Of a DNA stretch of 43,049 nt, positions 35,455-43,049 are shown one piece after another. The notes beneath the pieces were generated by a model. It worked only from the letters and a program-made list of their open reading frames with translations, had not been told where the DNA came from and did no database searches. Within the stretch, counting starts at the first letter, position 1, and each line of letters begins with the position of its first letter. This DNA is from a virus, in IMG/VR virus record IMGVR_UViG_3300002460_000032, positions 1 to 43,049 of that record; one strand, 5' to 3'. The position numbers and the translations under genes were made by a program.

Positions 35455-38400
35455 TTAATCAAAACAAACATTATAAACTTGAAGAGTAGTCACATCAATT
35501 CTATTTATTCTACTTATCATTAAAAGTTGCGCTGGTTGACCTGTTGGTTTCCAGAATATATTGGAAAATTGAAATGTAGTTGAATATGGATTTAATGGAG
35601 TTCCACCACGTGATGCAGCATGAAAGGCAATATAATTATCTCCGATTAAAGGTATATTTCCCGTAGAGTTGGCAGAATTTAAATATCCTATACCACCATA
35701 ACTTTCGGTTGTATCTCCAGATAATCCATAAGGTGGAGGAATGCCATATTGAGGATCAAAATCTCCTCCATTTACATCAATAGTTCTCATTATTTTCATT
35801 GTTCCCATATATGTTCCACTCATAAGGACACCACCCGCAGTTGGAATATAGTCAAATATTAATATTCCTCCACTAGATATGAAGGAAGGAATGGTTGTAA
35901 ATGTGAGTTTAGCGATAACCCCCACAAAAAAGTCTGGATCAGAACCTAAACTCCTCCATCGTAAATCGTCTATAAGTTCACCATCATTACTTGTATCAAC
36001 AAGAGAAAAACTAGAAAGCCCATTGAAATATAATGGCTTAGGCTCTAATTTTACAGAGTATCCACTTGTACTAACAGGAGAAGGTGGATAAAACATTCCA
36101 CCACGATATGAACATCCATCTATATCACTTGCTGGAACAGGTAAGTTAGTTGCAGTTGGTGCGGCAGGTTCGGCGGTAGTTAGACTATATCCCTTTATTA
36201 CCAATCCATCAGTATCAAACCAAGGCGACCATGAAGCCCCATTATTTGTGCTGTAATATTTGCATCCATTGACAATAACGGTAGTCTTGAAAGCAGATGA
36301 TCCACGTCGTATTATGCTAGGTAATAAGCCAAATGTAAATGGAACTGCTTCATCACTTCTAATTGTAGCTCCAATGTTGAATGTGAAGGGGCCGTTAGCG
36401 GGAGCAAGGTCAGTATTTGAGCATCCACCAATCGGAAAAGGAGGAATAACAATAGGAGGCAAACTAAAACCTCCTCCACCATCACCGGCAACCGGCGGAA
36501 CAGGAGGAATTATAATGGTATCTCCAATAAAGCCCTGAGTTACCTCAGAAACATTTACATTTGGAAGCAATAATTCATCTTTAGAATAATAGTTCCAAGA
36601 CATTGACCGTATTGCACATGGTTTTTCTGTGAAAACAATCCCTCTAGGAGTATCAGTTTGTGCAATATTTACTGACACTATTTCTTGTGGTGCAATATCT
36701 AAGTTTCTCCAATTTCCATTCATTTTGAATTCTGTACTTGGATAACGAGCATTGCGATAAGCATAAATATTACCTGCTAAGGTATTTAACTGATCTTGAG
36801 ATACTAATGCTAACCCTTGTCTTTGTTCCATTTTACCTTTCATTCCTGGTTCAGAGCCAGGAGCAGCAGAAAGATAAGCATGAGATGTTCCAGCACTGGG
36901 GCCGTCATAAGCTATCCCACCTAATTCAATAAATGAAACTTCTTGAACTTGCTTCTCATCTATGTTTGGGTCATCTATCCATTGCGGCTTATTAATATTC
37001 ATACTAGTTAGGAACGACCCACTGGCATTATTAATTGCACCATATTCTATTTCGGCAAATATTTTTCCTTGTCTATCAGACACAATTCTACCTAATAAAG
37101 CAGAATCAATTAAAGTATTTACAGCATCATAAAGAGAAGTTCTATCGGATGTGAAATGTTCTATTGCTACATCTGTTCCAAACCTGCTCACGTCAAAGTC
37201 AGTACAAAATAATATAGTAGAATGCCATCGTAGATAATGATAGATAGCTTTTCTAACATCCATATTATATAAAAGCACCCAACCGCTAGGATAATTTGGA
37301 TCACTTGCCGCTTGTGTAGCCGGATCAGTTGAAGAAGTAACATCAATTGCATATCCCTCCATTTCCTTCATCATTTCTGTTACAGATGCAGTTTCAAATT
37401 CAATATATCCATCCCTATAATTATATTGAATTGTTCCATTTAGAACATAGCCAACATAAAAGATATTCGACCTATTTAGAGAGTTTCCACCGATGCTTTG
37501 TTTAGTTTCTCCATACCAATCTTCGGCAAAGATAACAATTAAGGCATTATCTCTAATGATATTTTTATATGTCAAATCACGTATTTTTATAGTAGCGGTA
37601 TATCCACCATTTTCTCTGCTACCTGATAGATCACTAATTTCCCAATTCAAAATTGGTGTATTGCTTCCATTCTCAGGTCTATCATATACAGATATAAATC
37701 TATATGAGGTATCGGAAGCAGCATTTGATCCAGTTGTATAAACTCGTAGTCTGGTCATATATTGACCAGGAGTGCTATAAGAAATATACCCTGGAGTATT
37801 AGCGGTAGAACCTGTTACTGTTGCTCCTTGAAAGAACCATTCATAAAATAAGCCTTCGCTCCGTAAATTATAAGTTCCAGAAGCAGAATAATAAACGTTA
37901 CATTGACCACCATCGAGAAAACCAGCGTAATGACCTCCCATACAAACGAATGATCCAAGAACATTATTCTGATTGGTATATTCTATATCAGAGAATTTAT
38001 ACCAAAGAGTGTTCATTGAATCTTCGGGGTCTTGAATAATTCTTTGATAGACTGGATTGACTTCTACATAACGAAGGACAGTTAAATAATCTCCATTATC
38101 CCAATCAATATGAGAGTTAATGGGAACATGAACATAAGTTCCAGTCACGGAACGTACTCTAATTCTTCCCTTTTCATCTCCTCCTTGGCTAGTTCCAACC
38201 AGCATGGTAAAGACTTCGCCTTCTACCAATAATGGAGAACCAGATGAATTTATAAACGGAATAGATGTTGCACCTTTTGAAAGTGTTCCTGTTGCCATGC
38301 CAGTAAACACAGTGTTAGGTTGATAAGCAGATAAGAACAACTTAGTTCGTTGTGGCTGTGTCTTTAGGAGATTAAGTTCAGAAGCAGTTGGTACTGTCAT
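35455..38400 (-). CDS. Large tail-tip protein with PKD-like domain
   Basis: A 981-residue protein between tape measure and fibre genes. About residues 190-240 (GLFYEWFFQGATVTGSTANT, YSTPGQYMTRLRVYT) match a PKD-type beta-sandwich; the middle is large and strand-rich, and a Pro-Gly linker (IIPPVPPVAGDGGGGFSLPP) separates a C-terminal part that resembles a receptor-contact domain. Position after the tape measure and size are typical of central tail-tip or baseplate hub proteins. The ATG overlaps the end of the gene before (ATGA). Confidence 0.75.
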   Translation of the reverse strand: MTVPTASELNLLKTQPQRTKLFLSAYQPNTVFTGMATGTLSKGATSIPFINSSGSPLLVEGEVFTMLVGTSQGGDEKGRIRVRSVTGTYVHVPINSHIDWDNGDYLTVLRYVEVNPVYQRIIQDPEDSMNTLWYKFSDIEYTNQNNVLGSFVCMGGHYAGFLDGGQCNVYYSASGTYNLRSEGLFYEWFFQGATVTGSTANTPGYISYSTPGQYMTRLRVYTTGSNAASDTSYRFISVYDRPENGSNTPILNWEISDLSGSRENGGYTATIKIRDLTYKNIIRDNALIVIFAEDWYGETKQSIGGNSLNRSNIFYVGYVLNGTIQYNYRDGYIEFETASVTEMMKEMEGYAIDVTSSTDPATQAASDPNYPSGWVLLYNMDVRKAIYHYLRWHSTILFCTDFDVSRFGTDVAIEHFTSDRTSLYDAVNTLIDSALLGRIVSDRQGKIFAEIEYGAINNASGSFLTSMNINKPQWIDDPNIDEKQVQEVSFIELGGIAYDGPSAGTSHAYLSAAPGSEPGMKGKMEQRQGLALVSQDQLNTLAGNIYAYRNARYPSTEFKMNGNWRNLDIAPQEIVSVNIAQTDTPRGIVFTEKPCAIRSMSWNYYSKDELLLPNVNVSEVTQGFIGDTIIIPPVPPVAGDGGGGFSLPPIVIPPFPIGGCSNTDLAPANGPFTFNIGATIRSDEAVPFTFGLLPSIIRRGSSAFKTTVIVNGCKYYSTNNGASWSPWFDTDGLVIKGYSLTTAEPAAPTATNLPVPASDIDGCSYRGGMFYPPSPVSTSGYSVKLEPKPLYFNGLSSFSLVDTSNDGELIDDLRWRSLGSDPDFFVGVIAKLTFTTIPSFISSGGILIFDYIPTAGGVLMSGTYMGTMKIMRTIDVNGGDFDPQYGIPPPYGLSGDTTESYGGIGYLNSANSTGNIPLIGDNYIAFHAASRGGTPLNPYSTTFQFSNIFWKPTGQPAQLLMISRINRIDVTTLQVYNVCFD
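38305..38317. promoter_or_regulatory. Palindrome AAACACNGTGTTA (site 8, one mismatch, in coding sequence)
   Basis: One mismatch from the consensus, 84 bases into the large tail-tip gene (encoding Asn-Thr-Val-Phe). Weak evidence for function. Confidence 0.3.
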
Positions 38401-38750
38401 GTAGTTATTAGATTAGTTATTAATAATGTTACATTTTTAGTGTAACTATTAAAGAAAGTTCCGAATTCTGGTTCTCTAATTAAACATCCAGTGTAAGCAT
38501 AGAAAATATAATCTGGTGCAGCATATTTTGGAATTTCCGCTACTACTGTTCCAGTAATTAATACTGTGTTGAAGAAGTTTTGAAGTTGATTTGTTCCTGT
38601 AGCGTCTAACAAGCCCCATCTAATTTCAAATTCCCTGACACCAGGATACATAGCATGACCATCACCAGCTATCCCAAAGATTTGTTTATTTACCCAATGA
38701 AATGATGTAGGCTGAGTAGGAAAAGCGACACCATTAATTTTGAATGTCAT
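38397..38750 (-). CDS. Minor tail or distal-tail component
   Basis: A 117-residue protein, MTFKINGVAFPTQPTSFHWV, containing GVREFEIRWGLLDATGTNQL. It lies between the tape measure and tail-tip genes, the usual place of a distal tail or minor tail protein. Ribosome site GAGGAGAAGGTAAA. Family uncertain. Confidence 0.65.
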   Translation of the reverse strand: MTFKINGVAFPTQPTSFHWVNKQIFGIAGDGHAMYPGVREFEIRWGLLDATGTNQLQNFFNTVLITGTVVAEIPKYAAPDYIFYAYTGCLIREPEFGTFFNSYTKNVTLLITNLITT

Positions 38751-38751
38751 T

Positions 38752-41385
38752 TTACCTTCTCCTCTGGATGTCTAGCATGATATTAGCGACTTGATCTAAT
38801 GTGCTATCCATAACTCTCGCCTGTAAATCAGGTGATAACAAAAGTTCAATAGTTATTGTACCACTCTTATCACCTGTCTCGCCCATTGCGGAACCTATAC
38901 GATTGAGCGGAGTTATATTTACTAATTCTGGAACTTCCCCAACTTTGATAATTTTCGGAGAAGTGACCAGCATATCAGTTGCACCAGTGGCATAACCAGG
39001 ATAATGAATAGGTGGAGGAGTATATGGTTGTATTGGTTGTCCGCTTTGAAATGCTCCAAATCCGCCAGCAAATTGAGCATAGGCAGCAGACAAATAAATA
39101 AGCGCATAATCAATAGCTCGTTGTACTACTCCATTTTGCCCATACAGTTTTGTATATTCATTACCTATTTTATCTAATTGTTCCTTAGTAAGATTATATT
39201 CTGCTTGTAATTCAGTACCAATTTCTCTTATTCTTTCTTCAAATCGTTCCTTCAAATCTGCTTGTTGCTGATCATATCTAAGTTTACGATCATCTTGTTC
39301 CTGTTGAAGTCGTCTATCAATTTCGACAAGTTCGGCGGCATGTTTTATTTCAAGTTCTCGAAGTTCTATTACCTCTTGTCTCTTTATTTCCAACATTCGA
39401 GCTTGATGTTCTTCTTTGAGTTTTTGTAGACGTTCCGCTTTTTGCTTGTCTATATCCTCAAGTTCACGTCTATATTCACGTTGACGATCTTCTCTTTCAG
39501 AAGTACGTTCTCTTTCTAATCTCGCTTGATCTAAATTAAAGCGTCTAATTAGACGTAATACTTGTCTAGCATCACGTTCTCTAAGAGCGTCCTCAAGATC
39601 AAATAGAAATTCCTCCCGCAAACGGCGCATTTTCTCTTCAAAATCTTTTTGCGCCTTGTACTCTTTATCTCTATATTTTTGATTTGCATCTTCTTTTTTA
39701 CTGGCATCTTCTCGATTGATTTGTTCTAAATCTAACTGAAATTTAATTTCCTCCCCAATCATGTCATCATTCATTTTACGTGCTATTTCATACGCATCTG
39801 CATAATAATCTATCCAACTCTCTGCTCTACGTCTAGCAGCATCAGTTTCAAGTTGATCTAAATCACGTAAATAATCTGTCCATAAATCTTTACTATCAGA
39901 TATAAAGTCCTTCTGTGCATCAGTAATAGCAGTATATAAATCTGCTACAGCATTAGCAATTATTTCTGCTTCTTCCTCCATAGCAGTTCCAGCACCAATA
40001 GCCGAATCTGTCATATCAGTAAATATATCGGGCAAGTGAAGTTCCCTAGTTGTTCTTCTAATTTGTTCAACGCCTGTCACCCATACCTTAGTTAAATCCT
40101 TCATTGCTTCTTGAAGTCCGAGTTTTGTGGGTTTTTCAGATAAAACATCATATAAAATACGTATAGATGCCGTAATTTGAGCAACTCTAAGAAGTATCTC
40201 TGAACTTACAAGACCTAATAAACCAATTATTCCCTTTATTCCATCTGCTACTTTAATTGATTCTCTATATAGAGCCGCAAGCGTTGGAACTAATCTTATA
40301 CCTATGATGTCTTTTAATCCTTGCCAAGCTGCTCCAGCTTTAGTAGCAGCATAAGCATCTTCTTCTTGAACCTCTCTCGCTTTTTCTACTAATTTTATTG
40401 CATCTCTCATAATTACGTTATAACCGGCTTGTGCTCTAATAGCAGCAGAAGTTTCGTTATATCCTGTTTTGATGCCCATTGCTAAAAGTTCGTGCATCAC
40501 AGCAGATTTAGATGCTAAGATACCTGCTCTCTGTAATGCCTCACCATAACCAGATGAAAGGAATAATGCCAATTCTTTAGCGGCTTCATTTACATCTTTA
40601 CCTAAAACGACCGCCAGTCCTCCAGCGACTTCCGCCAAATTCTTCATTTGGTCGCTAGTTAAGGCCAAGTTTTGAGAAAGAAGTTGAATATAACCAACGC
40701 CCTCTACAACCTGCTTTCGTGTAAAGATTGGAAATTCTTGATTTAATTGTGTAACTAAATTCAAGGTTTCTCTAAGTGTTATGTTATATCCCTTCTCTTG
40801 AAGAATATTAGTAGATATTCGCAACTTTTGTAGTGCTTGAGCATATTCAAATCCAGCTTTGGTTGCCTCTTGAAAGTACCTAACAATATTTCTTAGGGCA
40901 GTAACAGCAGTTACACCTAATATAGAACCAAACACAAACTGTCCTACTGAACCTAAACTTTGTAAGAATCCTTTCACTCCAGCACCAGTAGTTACAGTAT
41001 TTTTTTGTTCTATATTCAACTTCTTGACTTCATTAGTAGCTTCAGATACAATTCCTTTATATCTTGCATAGGATTTAATCTGCTCTTGTATCTGAGCATT
41101 TATCCTTGCCATTTCCGTTGCTTGCTGTGTGGGATTAAGGTCTTTATCTATCTTGGCTAAATCATCCTTTAATTTTGCAATGTTTTCTATTTTTCTAGCG
41201 TCAAAAGCATCGGTCATGCCTTTAGCAAGAACACGTAAAGACTCTCCAGTTTCGGTAGCCATCCGCTTTAGGAGGTCTTTATTGGCATTTATAGACTTCC
41301 TAAGTTCCTCAGACTTAGCCAGAGCATCTTCTACTTTTACAAGATATACAACTTCAATGGTTTCACGATTACTTTCGTCAGCCAT
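38752..41385 (-). CDS. Tail tape measure protein
   Basis: An 877-residue protein, the largest helical tail gene. The N-terminus has long coiled coils (LRKSINANKDLLKRMATETG), then a hydrophobic stretch (GVKGFLQSLGSVGQFVFGSI, VTALRNIVRYF). Residues about 560-730 are a highly charged Arg/Glu/Gln helix (RRLREEFLFDLEDALRERDA, RQREYRRELEDIDKQKAERL). The C-terminal region has QPIQPYTPPPIHYPGYATGA. The protein sets tail length and passes to the host at injection. Its length predicts a long noncontractile tail. Confidence 0.9.
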   Translation of the reverse strand: MADESNRETIEVVYLVKVEDALAKSEELRKSINANKDLLKRMATETGESLRVLAKGMTDAFDARKIENIAKLKDDLAKIDKDLNPTQQATEMARINAQIQEQIKSYARYKGIVSEATNEVKKLNIEQKNTVTTGAGVKGFLQSLGSVGQFVFGSILGVTAVTALRNIVRYFQEATKAGFEYAQALQKLRISTNILQEKGYNITLRETLNLVTQLNQEFPIFTRKQVVEGVGYIQLLSQNLALTSDQMKNLAEVAGGLAVVLGKDVNEAAKELALFLSSGYGEALQRAGILASKSAVMHELLAMGIKTGYNETSAAIRAQAGYNVIMRDAIKLVEKAREVQEEDAYAATKAGAAWQGLKDIIGIRLVPTLAALYRESIKVADGIKGIIGLLGLVSSEILLRVAQITASIRILYDVLSEKPTKLGLQEAMKDLTKVWVTGVEQIRRTTRELHLPDIFTDMTDSAIGAGTAMEEEAEIIANAVADLYTAITDAQKDFISDSKDLWTDYLRDLDQLETDAARRRAESWIDYYADAYEIARKMNDDMIGEEIKFQLDLEQINREDASKKEDANQKYRDKEYKAQKDFEEKMRRLREEFLFDLEDALRERDARQVLRLIRRFNLDQARLERERTSEREDRQREYRRELEDIDKQKAERLQKLKEEHQARMLEIKRQEVIELRELEIKHAAELVEIDRRLQQEQDDRKLRYDQQQADLKERFEERIREIGTELQAEYNLTKEQLDKIGNEYTKLYGQNGVVQRAIDYALIYLSAAYAQFAGGFGAFQSGQPIQPYTPPPIHYPGYATGATDMLVTSPKIIKVGEVPELVNITPLNRIGSAMGETGDKSGTITIELLLSPDLQARVMDSTLDQVANIMLDIQRRR

Positions 41386-41671
41386 AGTTCAACCTATCAC
41401 AAAAGTCTTTCAAACTTTTCGCTTGATTAAGAAGTAAACCTTCATAAAACATCTCCACTGAAACGTGCGGATCAATCCCCGTTGTTATTTCCTCAGATGT
41501 ATAACCTGTCAGAATAGATAATGCCCTTACGTAATCTTGCGGTCTACTACCATTGCGTATGTTATGCACAATTGTACCAACAAAATCCAATTCATCCTTG
41601 GCATTATCAGGAATATACTCACCAATTATTCCATACAAAAGCATGGCATCATCAATGCACAGTTTCTTCAT
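41378..41671 (-). CDS. Tail assembly chaperone (second gene)
   Basis: A 97-residue protein, MKKLCIDDAMLLYGIIGEYI, acidic and helical, immediately upstream of the tape measure and overlapping it by 8 bases. Position and size match the second tail-assembly chaperone (the GT-type part). Overlaps the upstream gene by 20 bases. I see no slippery heptamer in the overlap, so frameshift fusion is not supported. Confidence 0.65.
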   Translation of the reverse strand: MKKLCIDDAMLLYGIIGEYIPDNAKDELDFVGTIVHNIRNGSRPQDYVRALSILTGYTSEEITTGIDPHVSVEMFYEGLLLNQAKSLKDFCDRLNYG

Positions 41672-42326
41672 TCTGCTTCCATCTTATCACATTGCCAACA
41701 GGTATCATACTAACAGGCATCTTTACTACTTCTGGTTCTTTTATCTTGTTCATTCCAATCATCCAAGAGGGTCTAGGCAGAGACTTGAACTCGCTCTTAT
41801 GTGTTGCTTTATTGTATGAATAGGCGATTTCAGATAAAGACCAATCCCATTCCTTCTGTAATTGCTCATCAATTAATATCTCTTGAATAAGAGCAATGGC
41901 ATCCTCAAAATATAAATTCTCGATAACATCTAATGTCCACCCATATTTTGAAGCAATAAGATGTGACCACAAATACCAAGTTCTACCTTCATAATCCCAT
42001 GAAATAGGGGAATCTGTTCCTACTTTTCCATGTAGTAATGGGAAATTTATCTTTGGAATACATGCCAAAAGGAGAGTGATATAGACATCGGCAATATCCA
42101 TCCAGTAAAAAGTTTTGAGTGTATCTATATCTAGTTTAGTATAAATCGAAAGGTAAGAGCAGATTGCCGCCGAAGCATCCAACATGCTCTTACCTTTCAT
42201 AAAGTCAATTATTTTCTTATTCTGTTCCTCTAACTCTAACCATAGCCGTAAGGTAATTCTTACGGGATATTCTACATCTCCAAGAGTAAAGGAAGTCTGT
42301 TCCACATTGTTTAGTATTCTAGTCAA
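41652..42326 (-). CDS. Tail assembly chaperone (first gene)
   Basis: A 224-residue protein. TLGDVEYPVRITLRLWLELE and SAAICSYLSIYTKLDIDTLK fit the folded N-terminal part of tail chaperones (gpG-like), with a helical C-terminal half. It lies between tail tube and tape measure genes. The start is TTG at 42326, five bases after the stop of the tube gene, without a clear ribosome site; coupling is likely. The function rests on position. Confidence 0.65.
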   Translation of the reverse strand: MTRILNNVEQTSFTLGDVEYPVRITLRLWLELEEQNKKIIDFMKGKSMLDASAAICSYLSIYTKLDIDTLKTFYWMDIADVYITLLLACIPKINFPLLHGKVGTDSPISWDYEGRTWYLWSHLIASKYGWTLDVIENLYFEDAIALIQEILIDEQLQKEWDWSLSEIAYSYNKATHKSEFKSLPRPSWMIGMNKIKEPEVVKMPVSMIPVGNVIRWKQNEETVH

Positions 42327-42330
42327 TTAA

Positions 42331-42963
42331 CTATATAACACTCTGATCAATTCTGCCAAACATTCCAAATCGCTGCGCATCAGGTTTAGTTAGATCGGCA
42401 ACTGCTCGAAGTTTAATTCCAGTCAATTCCCAAGGCGTACCAAATGCCATACCTAATGTCCAGGCATCAACGAACTGTGCCTTATGGAAATATAACCAGA
42501 TATAATCTGCCGCTGTCGCATCATATACTCTAGGAGTATAGACATGCCAGAACTGTGAGTTATCAATTGCGCCAAAACCAAACTTCTCTGTTCCAGCAGA
42601 AGCATCAACATCAATTGCTCCGCCTTTCATTAGTGTGGTCAAAACAGAGAGCGGAAAGAGAGAACGAATTGAGAATGTAAACTCAAGATATTGTCGTTGC
42701 TGGACGGTCGCTTGTAGACCTGTGGTATCGCAAAGCACGTCATTGATAACAATATTCTCACTGAAAGAGACATCATACGGACAACCAATCTCATAAACTC
42801 CATAAGTAGAAGTTCCAGAAAGTTGCCAATAAAATCCATCGCCATCAGGATTATACAAGGGGGTAGCAAGAGAGTTCTGAATGTAGATAGTAGGCGCACT
42901 ATCAACAAATAAACTTTCTTGTGTCGTAATTGATCCTAAAGGTGTCCCGGTTACGAGTGCCAT
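42331..42963 (-). CDS. Major tail (tube) protein
   Basis: A 210-residue, beta-rich protein, MALVTGTPLGSITTQESLFV, with GDGFYWQLSGTSTYGVYEIG and QYLEFTFSIRSLFPLSVLTT. Position before the chaperones and tape measure, size and strand pattern fit the tail tube protein. Ribosome site GAGGTAAAAATT. The exact family is not identified. Confidence 0.65.
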   Translation of the reverse strand: MALVTGTPLGSITTQESLFVDSAPTIYIQNSLATPLYNPDGDGFYWQLSGTSTYGVYEIGCPYDVSFSENIVINDVLCDTTGLQATVQQRQYLEFTFSIRSLFPLSVLTTLMKGGAIDVDASAGTEKFGFGAIDNSQFWHVYTPRVYDATAADYIWLYFHKAQFVDAWTLGMAFGTPWELTGIKLRAVADLTKPDAQRFGMFGRIDQSVI

Positions 42964-42968
42964 AATTT

Positions 42969-43049
42969 TTACCTCGCTATTTCAAAGAATGGTTGTTCTA
43001 CGAGTGTTCCAGAACAAGTCAAACATGATCTGGAATTCTTTTTCAATAA
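42969..43049 (-). CDS. 3' end of a gene upstream of tail tube (partial)
   Basis: The last 26 residues of a frame that enters from the right edge, ending VEQPFFEIAR with TAA at 42969-42971 beside the next ribosome site. Another frame (ending TTIL, stop at 42982) is equally open, so which frame is real is uncertain. It may be a head-tail connector or tail terminator gene by position. Confidence 0.3.
   Translation of the reverse strand, partial: LLKKNSRSCLTCSGTLVEQPFFEIAR

Noticed and set aside
35249-38317. Operator copies in tail genes as definite sites
   Set aside because: They deviate from consensus and encode ordinary Asn/Asp-Thr-Val; listed only at low confidence.
41652-41671. Programmed frameshift joining the two tail chaperones
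   Set aside because: The overlap has no slippery heptamer or evident stimulatory structure; simple overlap with a separate start is adequate.
1-43049. CRISPR array, insertion sequence, integrase or attachment site
   Set aside because: No regularly spaced repeats of CRISPR type, no transposase and no integrase-like gene were seen; the direct repeats present are short and lie in control regions.

Overview
The window is most of the genome of a tailed double-stranded DNA phage, probably siphovirus-like: a long tape measure protein, tail tube, tail-tip and fibre genes are present and no contractile sheath is recognisable. The DNA is AT-rich by eye, genes are packed tightly with strong GGAG-type ribosome sites and frequent ATGA/TGATG overlaps, and the host is a bacterium that cannot be named from the sequence. 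No integrase is visible.

Layout. Bases 1-6459 (minus strand) hold the packaging and head side, listed in transcription order: a small unknown protein, an HNH nuclease, the small and large terminase, a GH25 endolysin, the portal, two small proteins and the start of a ChaB-domain head protein that runs off the left edge. Bases about 6570-30494 (plus strand) are the early region. It contains a structured leader, a tRNA-Arg, a lipoprotein and a secreted protein, an apparent free-standing RNA, more than twenty small proteins (many zinc-binding or single-pass membrane), and then a replication block: an ssDNA-binding-like protein, DnaG-type primase, DnaB-type helicase, family A DNA polymerase, UDG-like protein, RecA-like recombinase, DNA methyltransferase and RuvC-like resolvase. 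A two-gene minus-strand unit (11014-11683) interrupts this block and has its own promoter and terminator. Bases 30484-43049 (minus strand) hold the tail genes: tail tube, tail chaperones, tape measure, tip, fibre-like proteins, a metallophosphoesterase, a winged-helix protein and a beta-helix spike. If the genome is circular or circularly permuted, the only missing part is the stretch between the two window edges, where the major capsid and head-tail connector genes would be expected.

Regulation is the most interesting aspect. A 13-bp odd palindrome, TAACACNGTGTTA, occurs perfectly five times and nearly so three more times. In two intergenic regions it sits on or next to an extended -10 promoter (TGNTAAACT), and it lies just upstream of the lipoprotein gene. 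Both of those promoter regions also carry short direct repeats of TGCAATCAG. A second operator-like element, TAACTGTATA-N8-TATACAGTTA, occurs twice, each time just upstream of an early gene. Several noncoding gaps fold strongly: a 103-nt leader element at 6632-6734, a promoter-plus-terminator RNA unit at 10155-10340, and a possible pseudoknot at 12756-12803.

Most early small proteins have no function I can recognise, and are described only by what can be seen in them.
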